From: Candidatus Njordarchaeota archaeon
Lineage (GTDB): Archaea; Asgardarchaeota; Njordarchaeia; Njordarchaeales; Njordarchaeaceae
DNA: 7,586 nt
Direction of reading: 5' to 3'
Assembly: GCA_029856615.1 (NCBI GenBank)
Contig: JAHKLF010000068.1
Coordinates: 1 to 7,586, forward strand
The stretch's first letter is position 1. Each line of letters begins with the position of its first letter. Shown piece by piece: positions 1-7,160 of this stretch. The translations under genes and the position numbers were made by a program. The notes beneath the pieces were generated by a model. It saw only the letters and a list, made by a program, of their open reading frames with translations. It had not been told where the DNA came from and searched no databases.

Positions 1-187
1 CCCTTGTCTGGGAGACATCTTTTGTTTCTGTAGACGAAGAGCTTGCGAGACCCGAAGATCTAGTCTCTGAATTTCAATTCCCTTGTCTGGGAGACATCTT
101 TTGTTTCTCATGCCAGTTACGATCGGTAGCCGGACATCACTAATCATAGTTTTCAATTCCCTTGTCTGGGAGACATCTTTTGTTTCT
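1..187 (-). CRISPR. CRISPR array A, leader-proximal end (partial)
   Basis: Three copies of a 37-bp repeat are visible: 1-29 (cut by the window edge), 72-108 and 151-187. The three agree perfectly over their visible lengths. The two spacers, 30-71 and 109-150, are both 42 bp and unrelated to each other. Read on the minus strand the repeat starts AGAAACAAAAGAT and ends AAGGGAATTGAAA, the usual 3' end of archaeal type I-A repeats. The array is therefore transcribed right to left, and the repeat at 151-187 is the leader-proximal one. Cleavage 8 nt before the repeat end would leave the 5' handle AAUUGAAA on each crRNA. The array continues beyond position 1. I could not identify the spacer targets by eye. 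Confidence 0.97.
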
Positions 188-280
188 GATGGCGGAATTT
201 TGCCCCCTGTCCTCATTCTTGCATTCTGGGGGAGGGGGGTACTGAACATATATTTTCTATTGCGGAATATATAAAGATGT
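188..280 (-). promoter_or_regulatory. Leader and promoter of CRISPR array A
   Basis: On the minus strand, CATCTTTATATATTCC (279-264) contains an archaeal TATA box, CTTTATATA (276-268). A start about 25 nt downstream would fall near 243, giving about 55 nt of leader RNA before the first repeat. GGACAGGGGGC (212-202) lies exactly 14 nt before the repeat. Both elements recur at the same spacing in front of the second array, so this is a real leader and not chance. Between them lies a C-rich stretch on the minus strand (239-228, G5-A-G6 on the plus strand) that the other leader lacks. The start site is inferred from TATA spacing only. Confidence 0.82.
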
Positions 281-431
281 GAGTCTTTTCGATGCATAGT
301 CCTGGTTTTAATTTCTCTAAGATGAGATTTTGCGAATGCATATCTATTTTAATTGTATTTTGTCTTGGCATAATTTTAATGATCTGAGTTTCATTTCATG
401 GTTTTGACATTTTTAATTCGGGTGCTTTGTT
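281..431 (+). promoter_or_regulatory. Upstream region of csa3 (no gene)
   Basis: This is an AT-rich region with no credible coding sequence. Candidate TATA-like elements for csa3 are TAATTTTAAT (371-380), which would give a start near 402 and a short 5' UTR, and TTTTTAAT (410-417), which sits too close to the start codon for normal archaeal spacing. GGGTG (420-424) is a Shine-Dalgarno-like site 7 nt before the GTG start at 432. The hexamer palindrome ATGCAT occurs twice, at 292-297 and 336-341. Regulators such as Csa3 usually bind palindromic sites, but nothing here proves an operator. Confidence 0.35.
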
Positions 432-1124
432 GTGCCTAAATGTTTTATCGTTACTTTTGGGTGGAACACTGAGATAGTAGTAAACCTAACTGTCAGGCAA
501 CAAGTTGTTGAGAGCGATATTTTTTACTTGGTAATCCCCACTGGACCGCAAAACCCAAAGACGCAGAAAGCGATTAATACTTTAAGAGAGTTTTTCAGTT
601 CGAAAGCTCCAGGGGTCAGTTTAGACCTGCGATATGTAGATATTAGGAATTACTATGAGGGCGTAATAAACATACTAAATTTAATAGTCTCGAAAATTTC
701 AGAGGGATATGACATATTTGTTTGCGTGAGTGGTGGAATGAGGATCCTTATTCTTATGACTTATACAGCAGCATTAATAGCTAGAAATCTATTTCCTGGT
801 AGGATTAAATTAACTAAGATGAGTGTTGAAGGACTCACAGAGCCCGTTGATTTGATGTTTCCTCCCTTAACATTACCAGATGTGAGAGACGCGGACCTAG
901 CGGTATTAGAAGTTCTTTATGATGGAGTAGAGCTGGATACGGATGATATTGCAGAAAAACTCGGGAAATCAAAATCAACAATTCACAGAGCTATTAGGAG
1001 ATTAGAGAGATTGGGATTAATAAGGGTAATAAAACGCGAGAGGAAGTTTTTTGCCAAGATATCAAAAACAGGACAAATGTACCTTGAAGTAAATAAATCA
1101 ATAGGACAACTAGCTGGAGAATAA
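432..1124 (+). CDS. csa3: Csa3 family CARF-HTH transcriptional regulator
   Basis: A 230-residue protein with the Csa3 two-domain layout. The N-terminal CARF (Rossmann-like) domain covers about residues 1-140: it opens with a beta strand ending in FGWNTE (9-14), where the first ligand loop is expected, and carries SGGMR (100-104), the second CARF motif. The C-terminal winged helix spans about 153-215, with a probable recognition helix in KSKSTIHRAIRRLERLGLI (179-197) and a basic wing (KRERK, 201-205). Characterised Csa3 proteins are dimers whose CARF domain can bind cyclic tetra-adenylate, and which activate or repress cas genes and arrays. The start is GTG at 432, supported by GGGTG 7 nt upstream, a stop codon at 414-416 in frame, and the position of the first beta strand. 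It lies next to the array A leader and converges on the cas operon, so it has its own promoter. Whether it is an activator or repressor cannot be told from sequence. Confidence 0.9.
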   Translation: MPKCFIVTFGWNTEIVVNLTVRQQVVESDIFYLVIPTGPQNPKTQKAINTLREFFSSKAPGVSLDLRYVDIRNYYEGVINILNLIVSKISEGYDIFVCVSGGMRILILMTYTAALIARNLFPGRIKLTKMSVEGLTEPVDLMFPPLTLPDVRDADLAVLEVLYDGVELDTDDIAEKLGKSKSTIHRAIRRLERLGLIRVIKRERKFFAKISKTGQMYLEVNKSIGQLAGE

Positions 1125-1190
1125 GCATACAGCATTGAGATTAACCATAGGTTTTCGATTTATAACAAACATCAACACTTTTTGGGAAGA
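1125..1190 (+). terminator. Convergent intergenic gap with possible U-rich terminator
   Basis: This 66-bp gap separates the ends of csa3 and cas3''. On the plus strand it holds T-rich stretches, GTTTTCGATTT (1151-1161) and TTTTT (1179-1183), which could serve as U-rich archaeal termination signals for csa3. On the minus strand I see no T-run of similar quality, so the cas operon transcript may read into the antisense of csa3. No strong hairpin is apparent. The assignment rests only on base composition and position. Confidence 0.3.
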
Positions 1191-1994
1191 TTAAATATAA
1201 GAACGACCTCCGTAAAGAACTACTCTGAAGTATCTTGATATTTCCTCCTTAATGTCTCTTCGTAATGAATGTGCTGCGCGTATATCTGTAATTATCAGAA
1301 TATGATTAAGTGCGCCTACAACTATCCAACTTGACATTGGACGTGAAATGACTTTCTCCGCGATTTGATTCATTACACATTCTAATTCAGATCTAGTATA
1401 TGTAGTTAAAAACTTACTTGTATCAATATTAATTCTCTTAACGTTTTTCCTTAAAATTACTTTAAAGGACTGATTAGCCTTTTCTTCAACGTTTATTGTA
1501 GAGATGCCTCTTAGTATTTCACGTATAACGACATCATTAAGTTTGCGATAACCTGTATAACGGAGTATTTTGTATACTCTATGCTCATGGTGTAGCAATA
1601 CGGTGGAAGCAAGTAAGGCAGCTATTGTGTCATTAAAATTGCTCAGTAAGTCGAATATAATTACGGAGCTTAGAATTTCATGAAGATACCTAATTCCTCT
1701 AGAAACATTTAGATATTCCTTAGCAGCTTTTCCGTAGTCATGCAAAATTAACATAATTTTAACTAATTCATCGACTTCACTTTCTGTAAGAACAAGTTTT
1801 AAGCATTTTTTAAGGATCCTTTTTAGTTGCGTGATATAGCGTATTCGGAGTTTACCCCATATTTCTAACACCTTAAATACGTGAGCGAATAAGCATCCTT
1901 GTCCGCGTTTTTTACTAAAATCTATGTACTCGGGGTACCTAAAACATGCATCTAAATTTAGGAGAGGACACGCAGAAGCATAGGAGCACTTCAT
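1191..1994 (-). CDS. cas3'': Cas3'' HD-domain nuclease (type I-A)
   Basis: A 267-residue stand-alone HD nuclease, the partner of the separate helicase Cas3'. The HD signature is complete: H38 in the CLFAHVFKV segment, the H85-D86 pair in HDYGK (85-89), further metal-ligand histidines H105 and H135/H136 (LLHHEHR), and a late aspartate D237 in ITDIRAA. In the family this metal-dependent domain cuts single-stranded DNA of the R-loop. The N terminus has four cysteines (C3, C9, C17, C34) before the HD core, a possible metal or disulphide cluster. The ATG at 1994 overlaps the TGA of cas3' by 4 nt (ATGA), so the genes are translationally coupled; GTGA (2004-2001) lies 6 nt upstream. It is the last gene of the operon. 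Length fits stand-alone Cas3'' proteins. Confidence 0.93.
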   Translation of the reverse strand: MKCSYASACPLLNLDACFRYPEYIDFSKKRGQGCLFAHVFKVLEIWGKLRIRYITQLKRILKKCLKLVLTESEVDELVKIMLILHDYGKAAKEYLNVSRGIRYLHEILSSVIIFDLLSNFNDTIAALLASTVLLHHEHRVYKILRYTGYRKLNDVVIREILRGISTINVEEKANQSFKVILRKNVKRINIDTSKFLTTYTRSELECVMNQIAEKVISRPMSSWIVVGALNHILIITDIRAAHSLRRDIKEEISRYFRVVLYGGRSYI

Positions 1995-3703
1995 TTTTTA
2001 TCACGCACGCGGATGCCTAAATCATAGTCATTAAAATATTCATAATAATCAGGGTTTAGAAGATAGAGGCAGCCCGGTGACACAGTGTATTGGCGTCGTA
2101 TTCTCAGTAAAATATGGGAGCCCCCGATATTAGTGGCCAAGATATCAATCTCGAAGACGCAGTCATTAATTTTTAGGAAGGGATAGGATTCGAGATTTGC
2201 CCCTCTATATTGAATGTTTAGATAATTTTCTCTGATCTCCTTTGCGGTAATTGTTAATTCGAGTCTTGTTTTATTCATGAGCTCCTCTAAAGGAATGTCC
2301 CGAATCAAAAGCGCAGAGAAGTATAGTTCAGGCCTAACCCGAGCGTGCTCAGTTAGTATTCTGAGATCCTTAAAAGGCGATAATGAATTTAGTGCATTAA
2401 TTGTAGTGTCTAAGAATCGTTTAAGCCCGTCTGGAACGGGAGGTACACGATCGTATACCATATCTAATAATCTTTCAGTTTCGTCTATTCTCCTAATTGC
2501 TTTCTCAAGTCTCTTTCTTTCATCGACAATTACCTTTAGTGTTTTCTCTAATATTTTACGAGGGTATGGATGATGTGATGAGGGAGAAAAAATGTACGCA
2601 TGACCCCTTTGTTTTCTCCTAGCAACGCGCCCTATTCTCTGTATTAATCCATCAATAGGAGCTATTTCCGTTAGAAGTACATCAAAATCAATATCAAGTC
2701 CTGATTCTGCTACTTGAGTGGCTATCAGTATAAATTTTGTTGGTTTGTCTTTTATATCCTCTAATCTGCCCTCTCTTTCTCTCCGGGTTTTCTCAAGCAA
2801 TCGCGCATGTAATAAGTCAACTCTGTGTTCTCTTTTTTGACTGGTTAGCAATAGGTATGTTTCTATGGCTCTATTTACGGTATTTTGCACAATGAGTATT
2901 CTGTCATAATTATCCAGTAAATCCGTTAATTTTCCCCTAATAAATTCGTGCAAATTATACTTTATTCTTTCTTTAATCACAATCTCGCCTCTGCTGATTT
3001 CCCGATTGCATAGAATCTCTCTGACATCAATATTCTCTGGCATAATTTCTTCCTGGAGTTTCTTAGGCATTGTAGCCGTCATTATTAATAAGGGTATGCC
3101 AGAATTGCCTAGAAGTGAAATTATTTTTCTCAGTATCTTTGGAGTATAGTAATAAGTATCTTGGTACATTTGTACCTCATCAAAAACAACAAATGATGTA
3201 GAAATGTTGCCTATTGGAAAAAGAGTTTTGCCTAGGTTTTCATTTTTGGCAACAAGAAATGTTCTCTTGGCGAGTAATCCATAAACAAAAGCATCTAGTG
3301 TAGTTAAGACGACATCTCCGAATAGAAATGTTTTACCCGGATATATTCCTCCTAAATCAGCTACGATAGAAAGATTTTGGTATTTCTCCTTAGGTAAGAT
3401 GATTTCTGCAAACTTCTTTATTCTTCTGAGTTGAGAAAAAAGTAATGTCTTATTTGGAAGTACATAGATTAATCCTGGAGCCAAAAACCATTCGTTATGA
3501 AGAACTTGGTAAAAATATGGAACAATAGCTGCCTCGGTTTTCCCGCTGGCCGTTGGAGCCTTAAGTAATATGATCTTTTCCCCAGAATACTTAACCAGCG
3601 CTTCCCATGTTGATATTTGATGCTCCCATGGCTTAGCTTCAATACCCCTTAAAGTCTTCAAATACTCTTTTAAAATTTCGCTAAAGGATTGCAAATAGCC
3701 CAT
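1991..3703 (-). CDS. cas3': Cas3' DExH-type superfamily 2 helicase (type I-A)
   Basis: A 570-residue SF2 helicase without an HD domain. Visible motifs, in order: Q-like region EHQISTWEAL (27-36), Walker A APTASGKT (49-56), motif II DEVQ (175-178, in the DExH position), motif III TAT (209-211), motif IV region LIVQNTVNRA (270-279), motif V ATQVAESGLDID (328-339), and motif VI QRIGRVAR (355-362). The C-terminal 200 residues have no motif I recognise and probably form the Cas3 accessory region. Cas3' unwinds target DNA after Cascade binding and feeds it to Cas3'', here encoded immediately downstream. All catalytic motifs are present, so it should be active. The ATG at 3703 follows the cas8a2 stop by 6 nt, and AGGTTGA (3716-3710), which includes that stop, is its probable ribosome binding site. 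The Q in place of H in motif II is a known variation among DExH helicases and not a defect. Confidence 0.95.
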   Translation of the reverse strand: MGYLQSFSEILKEYLKTLRGIEAKPWEHQISTWEALVKYSGEKIILLKAPTASGKTEAAIVPYFYQVLHNEWFLAPGLIYVLPNKTLLFSQLRRIKKFAEIILPKEKYQNLSIVADLGGIYPGKTFLFGDVVLTTLDAFVYGLLAKRTFLVAKNENLGKTLFPIGNISTSFVVFDEVQMYQDTYYYTPKILRKIISLLGNSGIPLLIMTATMPKKLQEEIMPENIDVREILCNREISRGEIVIKERIKYNLHEFIRGKLTDLLDNYDRILIVQNTVNRAIETYLLLTSQKREHRVDLLHARLLEKTRREREGRLEDIKDKPTKFILIATQVAESGLDIDFDVLLTEIAPIDGLIQRIGRVARRKQRGHAYIFSPSSHHPYPRKILEKTLKVIVDERKRLEKAIRRIDETERLLDMVYDRVPPVPDGLKRFLDTTINALNSLSPFKDLRILTEHARVRPELYFSALLIRDIPLEELMNKTRLELTITAKEIRENYLNIQYRGANLESYPFLKINDCVFEIDILATNIGGSHILLRIRRQYTVSPGCLYLLNPDYYEYFNDYDLGIRVRDKK

Positions 3704-3709
3704 AACGGG

Positions 3710-4861
3710 TCAACCTAAGGATTTTAATAAGCCCATTGCAATATTTGGTGTTAGTAAGCCATACAATTCATTTTTTACTCGCCTCGAGGGAGGTTTTTTC
3801 TCATCCAATCGATCAATGAGCGATTTTAGGAGTCTTAAAACACGATATGCACCATCAAGTCTTCGAGCAATAGCGAACTCCGATAGGGCATTTAAAACCT
3901 CATCACCACCCTTTTCTATCGAAGATTTGTCCAATAGCAGATCAACTAATCTAGGTAAATACTCGTACTCTTCTTCTATATATTGGATAGCATTCCTTAT
4001 GGGTGCCATATCAAGGATCTGAAAGTTTGTTATTCTCTTAGTTCTTCCAACATCGTAAGAGTATAGAATCATATACCAAGAGATTTGCGGCAAAGTTCTG
4101 CGTATTTCTCGAGGCATCTTAAGAAAAACGATAAAAGCTTGTGCAAGAGTAGTTAATGAGGCATTATTTCTAAATGCCTTATTAAGTGTGTTCACGCCAT
4201 CTTCATACCATATGCTGTCAAGTAGAGCATTAATTTTCTCCAAAGTAGTACTTCCATCAAAGCCAAATACTGCATAAATTCTCTCTGTACGCCTTCTAGC
4301 GATCGCTACAGCCGAATCGAAACCTAATGCCGAAAACGCAATGCATAAGGGGCACACGCGGTATGATTTTTCTTCATATTTATACTCTCTAGTTAAATAT
4401 TTGCCATAAATTCCTGAGAAGGGTAAATAGAGAGTTTCTCCTCTTCCGAGCCGTCCTTCGTTTTGCTCATCAATATGGTTTATGGAGAATACATTGAAGT
4501 TGAATTCTTTTTCTAAAAGGAATTGTAAAGCGAGCACTACACCACTTTGAGTGTCGGGATCTAAGCCGTCTCTTAAGCTAGTACTTATTAAACACTCTCG
4601 GAATTTTCTTTTCTTAGCATTTTGTTCTACAAGACTTTGGTATTGGCTTTGATCTACACGTTCTCTTATAGCCTCATTTAATTCAGTAATAAATCCGTTA
4701 ATGCAATTTTCATCTTTAATAATTATTTGATATCGCCCGCCCCTTCCAACTATTTGTATTTCAGCGGGATCACAGGATTTGATGCGTCGGAATACACTCA
4801 TAAGTCCCCACATAATTAATGTATCGGTTAGGTAATTATGCCCGGGTGTATAGATCTCCAT
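3710..4861 (-). CDS. cas8a2: Cas8a2/Csa4, type I-A Cascade large subunit
   Basis: A 383-residue protein assigned as Cas8a2 (Csa4) from its N terminus (IYTPGHNYLTDTLIMWGL, residues 3-20), the CPLC pair (170-173) before a hydrophobic stretch, the helical C terminus (about 230-383), and its place between cas5a and cas3'. The large subunit of type I-A complexes takes part in PAM recognition and Cas3 recruitment. Only one CxxC pair is present, with isolated cysteines at 30, 53 and 90, so a complete zinc site is not evident. The ATG at 4861 has a strong ribosome binding site, GAGGTGA (4874-4868), 6 nt upstream, whose last three bases are the cas5a stop codon. The next gene, cas3', starts 6 nt after its stop. 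Large subunits diverge fast, so the subfamily call depends partly on context. Confidence 0.82.
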   Translation of the reverse strand: MEIYTPGHNYLTDTLIMWGLMSVFRRIKSCDPAEIQIVGRGGRYQIIIKDENCINGFITELNEAIRERVDQSQYQSLVEQNAKKRKFRECLISTSLRDGLDPDTQSGVVLALQFLLEKEFNFNVFSINHIDEQNEGRLGRGETLYLPFSGIYGKYLTREYKYEEKSYRVCPLCIAFSALGFDSAVAIARRRTERIYAVFGFDGSTTLEKINALLDSIWYEDGVNTLNKAFRNNASLTTLAQAFIVFLKMPREIRRTLPQISWYMILYSYDVGRTKRITNFQILDMAPIRNAIQYIEEEYEYLPRLVDLLLDKSSIEKGGDEVLNALSEFAIARRLDGAYRVLRLLKSLIDRLDEKKPPSRRVKNELYGLLTPNIAMGLLKSLG

Positions 4862-4867
4862 AGCAAA

Positions 4868-5827
4868 TCACCTCAATACGATTCCTTTAGGCACTACTAT
4901 AGAGAGTTCTCTTCCAAGAATTTTGCTATTGTACGAAAGCACGTAAGCCTCAGAAATGACTCTAATCTTAATTCTCTTTGGAAGAAAGACCTCTACATCC
5001 TTGTCTGCAAGTCTTTGCATTTCCCTCTTTAGAGGAAGAATAGCGGGTAATACATATTTATAGCGCGCTCTGCGTCTTTCAGTATGCATTCTCTCTAGTA
5101 AAAATCGTGGGGCTGATAACAATTGGATAGGACTATCATCCATGGGTTCAATAATTTTTTGATCTTCATAACTAAGAAATGCGTATGTATCCGAGAATAT
5201 TATGTCATCTCTTATTTTTCTTAATTTGAAAGAATCTATGAAACAAGCCTCCTTAATTGCGAGATAGGATTCTGTATCACCCAGACGAGTAAAACTAGGC
5301 ACAAATGAATCCTCGATGGGAATTAAACCACCTAAATATAAACATTCTGCGAATACGTATCTTCGAATCATAGCATCGAAAAAAGTATCTCCATAGTAAC
5401 GCCAGTAGTAATCGCTTTTGAGATCACGAAGAATCCTTAGAAAATCATGGCGATATCTTATCTTGGATCTATTGAGTAGTCCTGCTTTCTCTAACTCGGA
5501 TACAACACTTCTAGGAAGTCTATTAATAATTCTCTCCCAGTCTTCTTTGCTACGCGCAAATGGTTCTCCGGTTTGTAATAATCTCAGACGACGGAGGATT
5601 ATAGATGAAGGGATAATTACAGAGCAAGGAATTGCGAAGCACCAAGAATCAGTAAAAATTTCCAAGCTCTCCTGGAATCTCATACCTTTCCAAACGGCAT
5701 AAGAGTAGGCTAAGGCACCGCTGATGGTTGAAGGAGGCGGTAAAAGCAGAGAGTCGGCTACCTGGTATGCCTCTGGAAGTCTAATAGAGAAAAATATTGG
5801 CGAAACTAAGAGCTCAATGATTCTCAT
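4868..5827 (-). CDS. cas5a: Cas5a, type I-A Cascade subunit binding the crRNA 5' handle
   Basis: A 319-residue RAMP-fold protein. The N terminus MRIIELLVSP (1-10) is the first beta strand, followed by LLLPPPSTISGALAYSYA (27-44), the proline-rich LPPPTT-like segment typical of Cas5a, and RLGDTES (181-187), matching the conserved LGxxxS element. Cas5 caps the 5' end of crRNA and contacts the large subunit. I chose ATG 5827: it lies 11 nt after the cas7 stop, has AGGTTG (5840-5835) 7 nt upstream, and puts the first beta strand at residue 1. An in-frame ATG at 5851 would add 8 residues (MVFIGCWA) and overlap cas7 but has no such site. The protein is longer than the roughly 230-260 residues usual for Cas5a. 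The extra length seems to lie in a charged, mostly helical stretch at about 90-165. Confidence 0.87.
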   Translation of the reverse strand: MRIIELLVSPIFFSIRLPEAYQVADSLLLPPPSTISGALAYSYAVWKGMRFQESLEIFTDSWCFAIPCSVIIPSSIILRRLRLLQTGEPFARSKEDWERIINRLPRSVVSELEKAGLLNRSKIRYRHDFLRILRDLKSDYYWRYYGDTFFDAMIRRYVFAECLYLGGLIPIEDSFVPSFTRLGDTESYLAIKEACFIDSFKLRKIRDDIIFSDTYAFLSYEDQKIIEPMDDSPIQLLSAPRFLLERMHTERRRARYKYVLPAILPLKREMQRLADKDVEVFLPKRIKIRVISEAYVLSYNSKILGRELSIVVPKGIVLR

Positions 5828-5840
5828 AGCCCAACAACCT
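5828..5840 (-). promoter_or_regulatory. Ribosome binding site deciding the cas5a start
   Basis: On the minus strand AGGTTG (5840-5835) lies 7 nt before the ATG at 5827. The same AGGTTGA element precedes cas3' at 6 nt, and full GAGGTGA sites precede cas7 and cas8a2 at 6-7 nt. The alternative ATG at 5851 is preceded by AGAGAATTGACGA, which lacks a GGTG core. This favours the shorter Cas5a. Confidence 0.55.
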
Positions 5841-6786
5841 ATGAAAACCATTCGTCAATTCTCTTTAATAACGCATTAGTGAGCAAGCCGATGGAGTCAT
5901 GTTCAATGATTTCGAGATCGAAGTTTTCTCCTTTTAGGAGATCACGAGGATATACGTGGACCTCAAAATCATTCTTACTAATTAAGCCATTTTTTACGAG
6001 TCCTTCATAACTCCGAAGCGATTCAGTGATGTAGTCCCGATAATACCCATGAATAGGTGCTGGGACAGGTTTCTTAGAAATTACAACAAGAGCTTCAGTA
6101 GGCTTAGTTATGGGAAAAGCACGGGCTTGCTTAGCTCCAATTTCTCCTTGCAATATGTGACTTAAGGCTTGAATAGCAAGCTTAGCTCTAGTTTTTCTAG
6201 TATCGTCATCTATAGCCTTATTATTCGGATTCGCTAAAGGAATACCTACATACTTTAAATCCATTGAAATGGCGAAGGCGTACAAGCCCGAAGCATACTC
6301 GCTTTTAAATGGCATCATTCCCTCTCTAGCTACAGCTCCTGTTTCTTCAGTAACTACTCTATTGTGTGTTATAGTAGTGACACCAAATATTTTTTCTTCA
6401 ACAGGAATGGCAAAGGAAACCTTAATCAAGCTTTCTCTTTTTACCGTTGTCTCTGTGCACAGAAAACCATGTAAATCATCTAAAACGCATTTTTTAATCA
6501 TTTCATTTTCCGAATTTACTTTAATCCTAGTACGATAAAAAACACCACGCATGCAATCTTCACACAATGGAAGATTATTAGCTTTTGCAAGCTCCATGAC
6601 ATGCTTAGCATGCCAATGCTTTAACATATTACCGCTAATTGCATTAACTTCTGCTATATCCCATGATTCGCCACTACGACCAACCACAAGAACCTTAACG
6701 AGGGGATTATAATTCCCCACAGCTCCCTCAGTATTCAAACTATGCACATTTAAAACAACACGGAAAGTCCCCCTAACAAATACCAT
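5839..6786 (-). CDS. cas7: Cas7/Csa2, type I-A Cascade backbone subunit
   Basis: A 315-residue protein of the Csa2 branch of Cas7. Family features include an opening beta strand FRVVLNVHSLN (8-18) followed by EGAVGNYN (20-27), the signature AISGNMLKHWH (49-59) with the SGNxxRHWH-like pattern, CEDC (75-78), and LHGFLC (105-110). The two cysteine motifs resemble the variable lid region of archaeal Csa2. Several Cas7 copies polymerise along the crRNA spacer and shape the guide for target pairing. The ATG at 6786 directly follows the csa5 stop (TAAATG, no gap). A full GAGGTGA (6800-6794), 7 nt upstream, lies inside the last codons of csa5, consistent with coupled translation and high output for the most abundant subunit. 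Its stop is 11 nt before the chosen cas5a start. Confidence 0.94.
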   Translation of the reverse strand: MVFVRGTFRVVLNVHSLNTEGAVGNYNPLVKVLVVGRSGESWDIAEVNAISGNMLKHWHAKHVMELAKANNLPLCEDCMRGVFYRTRIKVNSENEMIKKCVLDDLHGFLCTETTVKRESLIKVSFAIPVEEKIFGVTTITHNRVVTEETGAVAREGMMPFKSEYASGLYAFAISMDLKYVGIPLANPNNKAIDDDTRKTRAKLAIQALSHILQGEIGAKQARAFPITKPTEALVVISKKPVPAPIHGYYRDYITESLRSYEGLVKNGLISKNDFEVHVYPRDLLKGENFDLEIIEHDSIGLLTNALLKRIDEWFS

Positions 6787-7146
6787 TTATTTCTCACCTC
6801 CACCAGCATAGGGGCGCATAGATAAAGCAAGAATAGCTAAAACACCCCCAACGATTTGGGGGCATTCAGAAGCATATTTCAAAACTTCTTCAATAGCAGT
6901 TTGCCCAGGAACAACCCTATCTTCAAAGACATCTTCAGGGATATTTCTTTCCTCCCGAGCCCTCTTTTTAAGTCTCTCTTTCACTCGCAATGCTACATAT
7001 AAACTGTTCACAATATCCTTATCACTACGTGCACGAGAAAGTCTATCAATAACGCCATAATCACTTTCTAATTCAAGATACCAAGCAAGAAAATTCGCCA
7101 CAACTCTAATTTTACCATTCGAAGCAATCTCGATTGCTTTACACAA
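6787..7146 (-). CDS. csa5: Csa5 (Cas11a), type I-A Cascade small subunit
   Basis: A 119-residue, mostly alpha-helical protein heading the cas operon, directly before cas7, which is the classic place for csa5. It is rich in charged residues in the middle (RVKERLKKRAREERNIPED, about 53-71) and ends with a hydrophobic helix (IVGGVLAILALSM, about 98-110) and a glycine tail GGGEK that carries the cas7 ribosome binding site. The small subunit lies along the Cascade belly and stabilises the non-target strand or R-loop. There is no catalytic motif. The start codon is TTG at 7146: AGAGGTG (7160-7154) lies 7 nt upstream, and no ATG occurs in the plausible N terminus. Identity rests on length, helical composition and position, since this family is weakly conserved. 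Confidence 0.82.
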   Translation of the reverse strand: MCKAIEIASNGKIRVVANFLAWYLELESDYGVIDRLSRARSDKDIVNSLYVALRVKERLKKRAREERNIPEDVFEDRVVPGQTAIEEVLKYASECPQIVGGVLAILALSMRPYAGGGEK

Positions 7147-7160
7147 AAGTCGGCACCTCT
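7147..7160 (-). promoter_or_regulatory. Ribosome binding site supporting the TTG start of csa5
   Basis: On the minus strand AGAGGTG (7160-7154) is complementary to the CCUC-containing 3' end of archaeal 16S rRNA and lies 7 nt before TTG at 7146. The spacing matches the other genes of the operon, so translation probably starts at this uncommon codon. A TTG start at the head of the operon may keep Csa5 output below that of Cas7. Confidence 0.65.

Noticed and set aside
83..274. Open frame of 63 codons on the plus strand
   Set aside because: It runs through two CRISPR repeats, a spacer and the array A leader, so it is a chance reading of repeat sequence on the non-transcribed strand.
2277..2573. 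Plus-strand open frame of 98 codons inside cas3', and similar ones inside cas8a2, cas5a and cas7
   Set aside because: These are antisense shadows of genes with clear family motifs, and I see no ribosome binding site or recognisable domain in them.
5828..5851. Upstream ATG for cas5a at 5851
   Set aside because: It adds MVFIGCWA ahead of the first conserved strand, overlaps the cas7 stop and lacks a GGTG-type site, whereas ATG 5827 has AGGTTG at 7 nt.
5865..5874. TTAATAACGC near the end of cas7 matches part of the array B spacer (reverse complement)
   Set aside because: Only 10 bases match and the flanks differ. A match of this length is expected by chance in about 7.6 kb, so this is not self-targeting.
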